Below, piece by piece: positions 34,877-42,740 of a stretch of DNA of 64,000 bases. Origin of the DNA: Candidatus Latescibacterota bacterium (GTDB lineage Bacteria; Latescibacterota; UBA2968; UBA8231). The stretch covers positions 62,001 through 126,000 of the forward strand of contig JAJEGS010000039.1 of the NCBI GenBank assembly GCA_022819745.1, in the 5' to 3' direction. How positions within the stretch are numbered: position 1 is the stretch's first letter; each line of letters opens with the position of its first letter. The position numbers were made by a program, and so were the translations under genes. The notes beneath the pieces are model-generated. The model saw nothing but the letters and a program-made list of their open reading frames with translations, searched no databases and was not told the origin of the DNA.

Positions 34877-36950
34877 ACCCCAAGCGCCAAGTGCGGCCCG
34901 GAGCGGGTTCAAAGAAGCGCCCTCCAAAGGCGTTGGGAACCACCGAGCCGTTGTACTGGGCATCAAACAGGTTATCGACCGCAACAAAGGGCCTCGCTGC
35001 GCGATAGTCAATCCCCAAACGCAGATCCACTCGCAGATACGCACGGTTGAAAAACTCGTCGGGCGCGGCGTCGCTTCCGGGCGGCGGGCCGTTGAAATCA
35101 TTGGCCCAGTAGCGGCCGACCCGCTCTAATTCAACCTCGGCAAACAAGCCCTGCGGACTGTCGTAGCTCAGCGCGGCGAAAAGCCGATGGCGCGGCACGC
35201 CCGGTACCTCGTTACCAGCAAGCTGAACAAGTTCGTCCCCGTCCTCGACCTCGTAGTCCTCAAAAACATAGTCGCCAAAAGTGTACGCGAGGGTGGTCCG
35301 CAATCCAGGATGCGGCACCGCCGAGAGCGACAGTTCCAGCCCTCGGTTGCGCGCTTGGCCGGCGTTGCGGAAGTAAATCTCCTCGCTCTCTTCACTCTCG
35401 ACCTGAAAGGGAATCAGCGCGTCGGCGATCTGGAGTTGGTACAGAGCCACCTCCAGGTCCAAGCGCCCCCGGCGCACATGACGGCGCAAGCCCGTCTCCA
35501 ACCCGAGGACGCGCTCAGGACCTAGCTCCGGGTTGAAGCCCCCCTCACCGCTGGGCCGGTTGCCCAACTCAGAGGTGGTAGGCGTCTGAAAGGCCGTGGC
35601 AACATGGGCGTACCAGCGCGAGAAGGGATCGAGGCGGTACACCACGCCCACCATCGGACTGAACTGATCCATATCGCGCGACTGGTCGTCCACGGCAAAG
35701 CGATAGCGGTCGTAGCGCCCCCCTACGGTCGCAGTCAGCGCATCACCCAAGTCCTGTTCCAAAGAGACAAAGGGGCCAAAACTCCGCACATGTTCCTCCT
35801 GATCCACCTGCTCCGCGCCGTACTGCACAAGCTCGAAGACGCGCTCATCGTCCACCTGCTCGCCCTCAGGCAAGCCCTCGTTGGCAAACTCGCGGCGGTC
35901 GTCGCGCTGGAAGTCCAAGTCGAGGCCAGCCACGAGGCGCGTACCAGCCCAAGCAAATTGGTGCTCCGTGCGCAAGCCGCCAGCGCGGCGGTCGAGCTCG
36001 ACAATGCGGCCCGGAATGGGGTTTTTGAGCGCGCGGCCAACGCCGTACAGCACGAAGCTCGACGCGCGGTGGTACAGCGCGTGCGGCGGGCGATATTCGA
36101 GACGAATGCCGCCTTGGCCTTGGCGCACCTGCTTGGATGCCCCCTGCCCTACCACAAACCCACGCGCACTGCGCGGAGCATCTCGGGCAGCGTCCGCGTC
36201 GAGCGAACTCGGATTGAACAAGTACGGGGCATCGTACAAATGCAGCAGGAGCGTCAACTCCGTATTAGGGGTGAGGGCATGGCCGACGAGTGCGTTGAGG
36301 CCGCGAGCGCGGGCATCGGCGTGGTCGCGGTAGCCTTCGCTGCGCAGGTCGTACACGCTGGCGAACGCGTGAGTATTATCAGATCGCCCCGCAAGACTCG
36401 TCTGCGCGCGGAACAGGCCGTTGCTGCCGGCGATCAAGCGCGGCTCTACGCGCCAAGCAGCCTCGGCCGGAGCTTGGGTGTGGGCCGCGAGTACGCCGCC
36501 GCCCGCATTGCCGTACAGCGACGAGCTCGGCCCGCGCAAAATCTCAATGCGGCCCGTTGACCCCAAGTCGAGGTTGTTGAGCTGGCTCTGGCCGTCGGGC
36601 ATAGTCAGGGGAATGCCGTCGAGCAAGACCTTGATCCCGCGAACGCCAAAGGCCGCACGCGCCCCTAGGCCGCGCACGCTGAGCCGGTCGCCTTGGGAGA
36701 GGTTGTGGCGGTTGGCGATAAACAGCCCAGGCACCGGACGCAGCGACTCGGCCAGCGAGAGCCCGGGCCGCGCCCGACCGACCTCCGCGATCACGGTCGT
36801 AGCCAGCGGCAGGTCAAATCCCTCGCGGGGCGCGCGCGTCGCCGTGATTTCGATAGGGGGCATTTGGTAGCGGGGCTCAGGATCGTCGGCGCGAGCGGCT
36901 GCGGCGATCAGGATTAGCGATAGGCACTGGATTAACTTGTGTTTTTTCAT
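34854..36950 (-). CDS. TonB-dependent outer-membrane receptor
   Basis: A 698-residue outer-membrane transporter. An N-terminal signal peptide (MKKHKLIQCLSLILIAAAARA) precedes a TonB-box-like IEITATRAPREG, the plug domain with LRPVPGLFIANRHNLSQG, DRLSVRGLGARAAFGVRGIKV and GRIEILRGPSSSLYGNAGGG, then a beta-barrel of alternating strands ending in Phe-containing GRTWRLGFSAEVGP. The plug signatures are strong. The ligand may be a siderophore, cobalamin or an oligosaccharide; no riboswitch is visible upstream. The start at 36950 is chosen for the signal peptide. TonB and an ExbD end are at 63245-64000. Confidence 0.93.
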   Translation of the reverse strand: MKKHKLIQCLSLILIAAAARADDPEPRYQMPPIEITATRAPREGFDLPLATTVIAEVGRARPGLSLAESLRPVPGLFIANRHNLSQGDRLSVRGLGARAAFGVRGIKVLLDGIPLTMPDGQSQLNNLDLGSTGRIEILRGPSSSLYGNAGGGVLAAHTQAPAEAAWRVEPRLIAGSNGLFRAQTSLAGRSDNTHAFASVYDLRSEGYRDHADARARGLNALVGHALTPNTELTLLLHLYDAPYLFNPSSLDADAARDAPRSARGFVVGQGASKQVRQGQGGIRLEYRPPHALYHRASSFVLYGVGRALKNPIPGRIVELDRRAGGLRTEHQFAWAGTRLVAGLDLDFQRDDRREFANEGLPEGEQVDDERVFELVQYGAEQVDQEEHVRSFGPFVSLEQDLGDALTATVGGRYDRYRFAVDDQSRDMDQFSPMVGVVYRLDPFSRWYAHVATAFQTPTTSELGNRPSGEGGFNPELGPERVLGLETGLRRHVRRGRLDLEVALYQLQIADALIPFQVESEESEEIYFRNAGQARNRGLELSLSAVPHPGLRTTLAYTFGDYVFEDYEVEDGDELVQLAGNEVPGVPRHRLFAALSYDSPQGLFAEVELERVGRYWANDFNGPPPGSDAAPDEFFNRAYLRVDLRLGIDYRAARPFVAVDNLFDAQYNGSVVPNAFGGRFFEPAPGRTWRLGFSAEVGP

Positions 36951-37008
36951 AGCATTATTAAGAACACCACGAAGAAATACAGACGCAAACCGGAAATTTG
37001 GACAAGCC

Positions 37009-37458
37009 ATGAGCATCGGAATCGCCCTACTGCTGTTGCTAGGCGGATGCTTTGCCGCAGAGGACGGGCCAAGCGGCGCAGTAGAAGCCCTCCGCAGCGA
37101 GGTCGAGTTCGTTGAGGACGCGGGATTAGAGGGCAGCGTGTCGATCGACAGCTTGACTTGGTTGCCGTTTTTGCCACAGCCGGGGTTCGGGACAATAGCG
37201 GAATTCGAGGGGGCCTTTGCGGCCGTATTCCGCAATGTCGGCGAAGCCACTGTGTGGGTGCGCTACGACTTGCGGTTTTTCGATCAAGAGGAATTTCTAA
37301 TCGACGCATTTATACCCATTGGACAGCCAATCGTCCTCAGCGCCGGGGAAACGCGCCGCATGGAGGGAGATTTTCTAATTCGCACCGACGACCCACGCGA
37401 TTTTGAACGACTCGCCCTGATGAGGCTAGTGGCGCGCATCAGACGACCCGAGGAGTAG
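37009..37458 (+). CDS. Small lipoprotein of unknown function
   Basis: A 149-residue predicted lipoprotein. The N-terminus IGIALLLLLGGCFA gives a lipobox (LGGC) with Cys14, but the n-region lacks Lys/Arg, which is unusual; no better in-frame start exists except a far TTG. The mature part contains beta-strand patterns (AAVFRNVGEATVWVRYDLRFFDQEEFLIDAF and a closing RLVARIRRP), suggesting a small beta-sandwich. The sequence VSIDSLTWLPFLPQPGFGTIAEFEG was not recognised. It is divergent from the TonB receptor and convergent with an SDR gene, so it may be expressed with the receptor. Confidence 0.65.
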   Translation: MSIGIALLLLLGGCFAAEDGPSGAVEALRSEVEFVEDAGLEGSVSIDSLTWLPFLPQPGFGTIAEFEGAFAAVFRNVGEATVWVRYDLRFFDQEEFLIDAFIPIGQPIVLSAGETRRMEGDFLIRTDDPRDFERLALMRLVARIRRPEE

Positions 37459-37461
37459 GAA

Positions 37462-38259
37462 TCAAAACGCCACAAAGCCCCCACAAACCGGAATACACTG
37501 CCCAGTGACGTAATCCGAGAGATCGGACGCCAAAAACTCCACCACCCGAGCGCAGTCCTCGGGCGTCCCCAAGCGGCGGAGGGGAATCTGCGGCTCTAAG
37601 CGCTCGCGCGATTCCTCGCTGTTGCGGCCCTGGGCCACGGCGCGAGACGACAAAATTAGGCCCGGAGCAATGCAGTTGACGTGGATGCCATAAGGGCCTA
37701 GCTCGGCGGCGAGCACCCGCGTGTAGTGGACGATGCCGGCCTTGGCCACCTTGTAGGGCATCCCGCCGCCATCGCGCCCGCTCCACAAACCCGCTTGCGA
37801 GGCCACGTTGATGATTTTGCCGGACTGGGCTTCCTTCATCGCCGCGCTGACCGCTTGACAGCAGTGGATGGTGGCGGTGAGGTTGATGTCCATTATGTAG
37901 CGGTAGTGGTCTTCCCCAGCCAAGGACGCGGCTTGTTCCTCGTGCGAGCGCAAGTTCCCGCCGGCGTTGTTGACAAGTATGTCGATGCGGCCAAAAGTAT
38001 CGAGTCCCTCGGCGACTAAGGCATCTACTGCTTGGCGGTCGGTGACATCCACGGCAACACCCACGCCGCGGCGACCGAGAGTTACTACTTCGGCTTCCAC
38101 GGTCTCGGCCGTGAGTTCTTCGCCGTATTCGCGGGCGGCCTGTAGGTCTATGTCGGCGATAATAACGTCCGCGCCCAAGCGGGCCAGATGGAGGACATAA
38201 GCGCGGCCCAAGCCGCGTGCGCCGCCTGTGATAAGAGCTACCTTGCCTTCAAGCGACAT
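37462..38259 (-). CDS. SDR family NAD(P)-dependent oxidoreductase
   Basis: A 265-residue classical short-chain dehydrogenase. The cofactor motif is TGGARGLGRAYVLHLARLG, followed by NNAGGNL, the catalytic Ser in NVASQAGLW, and Tyr-Lys in MPYKVAKAGIVH. PGLILSSRAVAQG and YVTGQCIPVCGG close the domain. The Asp after strand 2 (IADIDLQ) points to NAD preference. It belongs to the broad group of sugar, steroid or acyl dehydrogenases and lacks the PGFFxxEQNR signature of the mannonate-type SDR at 18616, so a different substrate is likely. A good AAAGGAGA lies upstream of the ATG. Confidence 0.88.
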   Translation of the reverse strand: MSLEGKVALITGGARGLGRAYVLHLARLGADVIIADIDLQAAREYGEELTAETVEAEVVTLGRRGVGVAVDVTDRQAVDALVAEGLDTFGRIDILVNNAGGNLRSHEEQAASLAGEDHYRYIMDINLTATIHCCQAVSAAMKEAQSGKIINVASQAGLWSGRDGGGMPYKVAKAGIVHYTRVLAAELGPYGIHVNCIAPGLILSSRAVAQGRNSEESRERLEPQIPLRRLGTPEDCARVVEFLASDLSDYVTGQCIPVCGGFVAF

Positions 38260-38411
38260 CGAAAATCTCCTTTTCCCAATAATTAGGACACGACATCAAT
38301 CGTCGGCAACCAACGAGAAGCCAAGAGAATTGGAGAAAACTTGCATGACAAGAGGAGCGTTTGGCAAATTAGGTGCTAGCGAATGCGCGTTACCTAACGG
38401 AAAGAGGTCGA

Positions 38412-39794
38412 ATGGCAGAGCAAATCGGTGCAATCATTGAACAGGGGCCAGAGGACTGGCAGATCGTACAACAGGACGAGCGTGGGGAAGGAAGGATTGA
38501 GCTAGAGGGTCGGTGGAAGTTTGAGACTCCCGGACAAGTGGAAGTGCGCTTGGTGTGGGAGGATACAGGGGTGGCTGTTGCGGCCAGTTTGGACTGGCAG
38601 GCGGTACCGACAGCGGGGGATGGTACTTGGAAAGGTGCTTTAGAACACATACCCGCAGGAGGGCTTTATCGGCTGGAGACGCGGTTGCGGACGGCGGACA
38701 ACCCGGCCGGGGAATGGTCGCCGCGCGGGGATATGCGGCACTTTTTGGGGGTAGGCGATTTGTGGGTGATTGCCGGACAGAGCAATTCGGCCGGATACGG
38801 ACGCGGGCCTTACGAAGATCCAGTGGAACTGGGAGTACACCTGTTTAGGAACAGCGAGCACTGGGCACTGGCGACGCACCCGATGAACGAATCGACCGAT
38901 ACCCAACACGCAGTGAACCGCGAGGCCGCCAACCCAGGGCACTCGCCCTACCTGCAATTTGGCCGCACGCTCAAAAGAGTGCTCGCGCACCCAGTGGGTT
39001 TAGTACAGACGGCATTGGGAGGCTCTCCCCTCACTCGTTGGAACCCCGGCGAGCCTGGGGCGGCGGACTTGCTCGACAATATGGTGCAGTGCGTGGACAA
39101 GGTCGGGGGAACGGTCCGGGGGATTGTGTGGTACCAAGGGGAAAGCGATGCGGGGACGGACGCGGATGCCACCAGTTACGCGCAGCGGTTCCAGCAAGCA
39201 GTCGCCGCTTGGCGGGAGGCCCTTGCCGATGCGGAGTTGCCGGTGCTCACCGTGCAGCTAAACCGCGTGTACCAACCTGCCGACCCGGATACTGACCGGC
39301 GCTGGAGCCAAGTGCGCGAGGCCCAGCGGCAGGTGGCGCGGCAAGTGCCGAGGATAGGCGTGGTGCCAGCGCTCGACTTGCCGCTTGCCGATCTGATCCA
39401 CACCAGTCCCGCCGGCAATATGCTCTTGGGCGAGCGGTTGGCGCAGGCGGCTTTGGGGCTGGTCTATGGCCAAGCAGTAGCTTGGCAAGCACCGGATTTA
39501 GCGGCAGCCCGGCAGCGGGAGGACCGCGTCGAATTGGAGTTTACTGCCGTCGAAAGCCGGATGGACAGCATCGACCTAGAGGCCAATAGCTTCCGAGTCG
39601 AGGATGAAGCCGGCGAGGTGCCAATCGCAGCAGTGGTCTATCCCCAGGACCACCGCGTCGAACTGGTCTTGGAGCGGCCCCTGCAAGGGGCGGCTAAAGT
39701 CCACGGCGGCTACGGCAAGGATCCAGCGACCGTGCCAGCGGATATGGAGCGATTCTTGCCCATGTTGGGCTTTTGGGGCGTGGAGATTGTCTGA
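38412..39794 (+). CDS. SASA-domain carbohydrate esterase (sialate O-acetylesterase-like)
   Basis: A 460-residue SGNH-type esterase of the SASA family. Block I is VIAGQSNSAGYG (nucleophile Ser in GQSN), block III is IVWYQGESDAGTD, and the Asp/His pair is in LIHTSPAGN. An N-terminal beta-rich domain of about 120 residues precedes the catalytic core. SASA enzymes remove acetyl groups from sialic acids or plant polysaccharides. No signal peptide is seen, so it is cytoplasmic or exported by another route. Start at 38412 follows AGAGG; 13 codons upstream lies an alternative. The next gene begins within its stop codon. Confidence 0.85.
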   Translation: MAEQIGAIIEQGPEDWQIVQQDERGEGRIELEGRWKFETPGQVEVRLVWEDTGVAVAASLDWQAVPTAGDGTWKGALEHIPAGGLYRLETRLRTADNPAGEWSPRGDMRHFLGVGDLWVIAGQSNSAGYGRGPYEDPVELGVHLFRNSEHWALATHPMNESTDTQHAVNREAANPGHSPYLQFGRTLKRVLAHPVGLVQTALGGSPLTRWNPGEPGAADLLDNMVQCVDKVGGTVRGIVWYQGESDAGTDADATSYAQRFQQAVAAWREALADAELPVLTVQLNRVYQPADPDTDRRWSQVREAQRQVARQVPRIGVVPALDLPLADLIHTSPAGNMLLGERLAQAALGLVYGQAVAWQAPDLAAARQREDRVELEFTAVESRMDSIDLEANSFRVEDEAGEVPIAAVVYPQDHRVELVLERPLQGAAKVHGGYGKDPATVPADMERFLPMLGFWGVEIV

Positions 39795-40510
39795 TGATTA
39801 GGATACGCGCAAGCATCTTATCGGTTGCCCTGCTGTTCGGCAGCGCTGGGGCGCAGACGAATCTAGTAGGTTCCTGGGAGAGCTGCCAGAGCGAGTTTGG
39901 CACCTTCGTAAAGCACTTCTATATCGAGTTCAATAGCAATGGGCGCTTCCGCCGCGTCGCGCTCCGGGACGATTCCGAGCGGCCGGTAACAGAGGATCAA
40001 GGCCAGTACGAAGCCGCTGACGGCGTTGTCACCCTGCGCTATACCGCCAACGTCAGCGGGGTGCTGGCCGAACAAAGCGAGAATGTGCCCTTCCAGCTAG
40101 AGGACGACACCCTGTATTGGGGAGCCGAACCCGCAATCGCCTTGGCGCGAGCAGAGGAACTAGGCGACGAACTATTGGGTCGGTGGGGCATCGTCAATTT
40201 TGCCGATGGAACGCTGGCCGGACACGTGGTCTTCCGGGCCGATGGAACCTACGAGCTAGAATTGGGCGGCGTCGGTCACAGCGGGGTGTGGTCGCGAGCG
40301 GGGTCGGGCGTGGTCCACTGGCCGACCACCGCCGATGAAGCCGGGGTCGTCGGGTTGCCGGCGGTGTGGACCAATGTGCGCGTCGAGGGCGACCAGCTCT
40401 TCTACGACATCGCCTGTAGTTTCACCGTTGAAGCCGTGCGGTTGGCTACAGCCGTAGCGGAGGTGTCTTGGGGGGCGATCAAGCGCCGTCTCGCAGGCCC
40501 GCCAAAATAG
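39794..40510 (+). CDS. Secreted protein with two lipocalin-like repeats, unknown function
   Basis: A 238-residue protein with a clear signal peptide (MIRIRASILSVALLFGSAGAQ). The mature region opens with LVGSWESCQSEFG and, about 115 residues later, LLGRWGIVNFADG, two similar lipocalin-like openings each followed by a beta-rich segment with Gly-rich turns (FNSNGRFRRV, FRADGTYELELGG). The start codon overlaps the esterase stop (TGATG), so the two genes are translationally coupled. The 3' end overlaps the convergent Gfo/Idh gene by 32 bp. I do not recognise a named family; a periplasmic binding or barrel protein is likely. Confidence 0.65.
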   Translation: MIRIRASILSVALLFGSAGAQTNLVGSWESCQSEFGTFVKHFYIEFNSNGRFRRVALRDDSERPVTEDQGQYEAADGVVTLRYTANVSGVLAEQSENVPFQLEDDTLYWGAEPAIALARAEELGDELLGRWGIVNFADGTLAGHVVFRADGTYELELGGVGHSGVWSRAGSGVVHWPTTADEAGVVGLPAVWTNVRVEGDQLFYDIACSFTVEAVRLATAVAEVSWGAIKRRLAGPPK

Positions 40511-41432
40511 CCGTCGCAAGCTCCATCGTCGCGATGGCCTCGTCCAAGTCCGCAGCCGGTGGGTCGATGGGACGACCAGCCTTGATGCAGTCGAAGAAGT
40601 GGGTGGCTTGTGCCAGGGTGCTGTCCACACCCTCCTTTTGCAAGTGCTTGCGCTCCCCGTCGCAGACCAACTCGCAGGTGGAAATCCCCTCTATATAGGC
40701 CGAGATGTCGCGGCCGTGGATTTCGTAGCGCTCTAGGCGGGCGTCGGTGGTGTAGTTGGCGCAAATCTGGGCGACGCAGTCGTTCTCAAAGACGACCAAA
40801 GCGGCGTGGACGTCCTTGTAGGCGGATGCGCGCCGGACAAAGCTGTGAACTTCGGCGACCGGCGCTCCACCCAAGTGGCGCACCAGATCAATCGCGTGGA
40901 TCGGGCTTTCGAGCAACATGTTGTCCATGACGATTTCGGGAAAGCGGCCACCGGCGATAAAACCGCTCATGCTCTTGTGGAACTCGCCGACTAGCTGATA
41001 GATCGGGCCGCGAGACTCGATCTCCTCGCGCACCTGCAAAACCAGCGGATCAAAGCGGCGATTCCAGCCGACCATGCCACGGGCTCCGCTGGCCTCAGCA
41101 GCTCCTTTGAGAGCGCGGGTCTGGTCTAAACTCATACCCGGCGGTTTCTCCAGCAGAGTATCGATACCCCGTTCCAAGCACGGCAGGGCCGCCTCGGCGT
41201 TGAGATGGGCCGGGGTCGCGACGATCGCCGCGGCCAATTCCTCGGCGTCGAGCATAGCCTCTACGTCCGCGTAGCGGCGCTCGACGCCCCACTCGTCGCC
41301 CACCTGTTCGCGGCTTGCCGCAACCGGATCGCAGACGGCGACCAACTCGACGTCCTCCAGCTCATGCAGGGCGCGGACGTGGCCGTGACCGCGACCGCCG
41401 CAGCCAATTAATCCAACAGGTATCTTCGCCAT
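40479..41432 (-). CDS. Gfo/Idh/MocA family oxidoreductase
   Basis: A 317-residue dehydrogenase. The nucleotide motif is VGLIGCGGRGHGHVRAL, the active-site motif is LLEKPPGMSLDQTRALKG, and the MVGWNRRFDPLV and NMLLESPIHAIDLVRHLGG regions carry substrate-site residues, including the conserved His. The pattern EKPPGM and the NRRFxPL motif are seen in many sugar dehydrogenases of this family. The ATG at 41432 has AAGGAGC upstream; a start further upstream would add an unsupported, Arg-rich segment. Of the three Gfo/Idh genes here this is the shortest. Confidence 0.87.
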   Translation of the reverse strand: MAKIPVGLIGCGGRGHGHVRALHELEDVELVAVCDPVAASREQVGDEWGVERRYADVEAMLDAEELAAAIVATPAHLNAEAALPCLERGIDTLLEKPPGMSLDQTRALKGAAEASGARGMVGWNRRFDPLVLQVREEIESRGPIYQLVGEFHKSMSGFIAGGRFPEIVMDNMLLESPIHAIDLVRHLGGAPVAEVHSFVRRASAYKDVHAALVVFENDCVAQICANYTTDARLERYEIHGRDISAYIEGISTCELVCDGERKHLQKEGVDSTLAQATHFFDCIKAGRPIDPPAADLDEAIATMELATAILAGLRDGA

Positions 41433-41484
41433 AGCTAGCTCCTTTTTGGTAGATCCTGAGCGCCGGGTAACGCGGCCCAGCCCA

Positions 41485-41740
41485 CTAGTTGAACCAAAAG
41501 GAATAGAACCTCGCCTTCTCAAGCAAGATGCGCAGTTTGATCGCCTTGCCCGCCAGATGACTCAGGTCCGCGCTGCCGGCAGTGCGGCCGTGGCGCTCCA
41601 TATCGGTGCTGCGCGAGTGCTGGATTGACTCGGTGTAGGCGTAGCGCACCAGCCCCTTGAAACGCCGGGCCGGGTCTTGGTCGTGCGGGTCGCGGAAGAT
41701 ATATTTGACCGCGTCCGCAGACGGGAGGAGGTTATTGGCG
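41485..41740 (-). pseudogene. Remnant of a glycoside-hydrolase-like (GH32-type propeller) protein
   Basis: A minus-strand frame reads as the truncated end of a larger protein. DAVKYIFRDPHDQDPARRFKGL resembles the DPDPARRYK segment of five-bladed beta-propeller proteins annotated as GH32-like, and SADLSHLAGKAIKLRILLEKARFYSFWF resembles their closing LAGKPVRLRFxLxDAxLYSFxF strand. In an intact protein the two parts are separated by several hundred residues, so an internal deletion is implied. Upstream of 41740 the frame loses meaning. It is likely a relic. The remaining bases 41741-41911 show nothing I can identify. Confidence 0.45.
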
Positions 41741-41911
41741 CGCGACCGGGTGCTGTCACCGTCCGAACTGGCCGCACTCGCGCTTCTCAGCGAGCTTCCC
41801 CGGTTAGTACATGGACGTTCACCAGCACGGGAACGGCAGCAACCACCTATCGCACGGTGCGAAAGCACTTTGCCAAGATCGCCGCTTGGCTTCTCAAAAA
41901 GGAGAGTCGTC

Positions 41912-42475
41912 GTGAAACACCTAACAGCAGTACTCATTATAGCATTAGCCACCCTCTTGCCCGCCGCGCATCCCGCCATCGCTCAAGACCCGGAGGTAAC
42001 AGCCGGCGATGTGGTGGATCGGGAAACCCTGAAAGCCTTTGTACATGCGGCGAAGGCGTACTTGAACAACGCCACAAGCCTTCCCGAGTATCTGGCTATC
42101 TTGCAGGAATTCAGAACCGAAGGGGTTTGGAAGCAGGGATCTATCTACCTCTTTGCTGGGACGCCCGATGGGGTCCTAATACTTAACGGAGCCAACCCAG
42201 ACCTTGAAGGCCAAAACATCTACGATCTTGAAGACACCAACGGCGTCAAAATGACCCAAGAACTCATCGCTGCGGCGGCTCAAGGCGGCGGCTTTGTCGA
42301 GTACCTTTGGCCCAATCCAGAGCTAGAAGGGGACACCGGCTCGCCTAAAGTGAGCTACGCTATTTCCTATTCTGCGCTCGGCCAAGATTTTGTCTTAGGT
42401 TCTGGCTTTTATCCGGCAACCGCTTCTACGTCGGTCGAAGATCGGTCTTGGGGACGGCTCAAAAGCCGCCAATAA
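41912..42475 (+). CDS. Secreted single Cache-domain protein
   Basis: A 187-residue protein with a signal peptide (HLTAVLIIALATLLPAAHPAIAQ) followed by a single Cache_2-like domain. Family features are VKAFVHAAKAYL-type helix (LKAFVHAAKAYLNNA), GQNIYDLEDTNGVKMTQELIAAA and GGGFVEYLWPNPE, then KVSYAISYSALGQDFVLGSGFY. Cache domains normally sit in membrane receptors and bind small ligands such as carboxylates; stand-alone secreted forms are common but poorly understood. The start is GTG preceded by AAGGAGAG. No signalling domain is attached. A terminator follows at 42588. Confidence 0.85.
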   Translation: MKHLTAVLIIALATLLPAAHPAIAQDPEVTAGDVVDRETLKAFVHAAKAYLNNATSLPEYLAILQEFRTEGVWKQGSIYLFAGTPDGVLILNGANPDLEGQNIYDLEDTNGVKMTQELIAAAAQGGGFVEYLWPNPELEGDTGSPKVSYAISYSALGQDFVLGSGFYPATASTSVEDRSWGRLKSRQ

Positions 42476-42587
42476 GAGGCTACAATAACAGGAACAACCG
42501 GCGTCGTGGTTCGGGATGCGATCTTGAAAACTATCGACAGCAAGGGCTTCTGGTAGGGCCATAAACGCCTCTTTCCCACCAAAGCAA

Positions 42588-42624
42588 AACGGGCTACGTC
42601 TTTTGACGTAACCCGTTGTTTTTA
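42588..42624 (+). terminator. Rho-independent terminator
   Basis: A 13-bp stem with one mismatch (42588-42600 / 42605-42617: AACGGGCTACGTC and GACGTAACCCGTT) closes a TTTT loop and runs into TTGTTTTT. It ends the Cache-protein transcript on the plus strand and lies just beyond the 3' end of the tRNA-Arg gene of the other strand, which it may also serve. Confidence 0.8.
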
Positions 42625-42625
42625 A

Positions 42626-42702
42626 TGGCGCACCCACAGGGACTCGAACCCCGAACCTTCTGATCCGTAGTCAGGTGCTCTATCCAATTGAGCTATGGGT
42701 GC
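42626..42702 (-). tRNA. tRNA-Arg (anticodon ACG)
   Basis: Cloverleaf read on the minus strand: acceptor GCACCCA pairs with TGGGTGC, anticodon loop CTACGGA gives ACG, T-loop TTCGAGT, and CCA is encoded. ACG is converted to ICG by TadA in most bacteria. Confidence 0.97.
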
Positions 42703-42740
42703 AAAGCAGTGTCATAAAATAGACGCCGCCCCCATTCTCG

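Noticed and set aside
35604..36560. A 318-codon plus-strand frame opposite the TonB receptor
   Set aside because: A high-GC shadow frame; its translation lacks any motif while the minus-strand receptor is complete.
41677..42186. A plus-strand frame overlapping the Cache gene and the propeller relic
   Set aside because: The Cache protein in the other frame has a signal peptide, start site and full domain; this frame has low-complexity Arg/Ser text.
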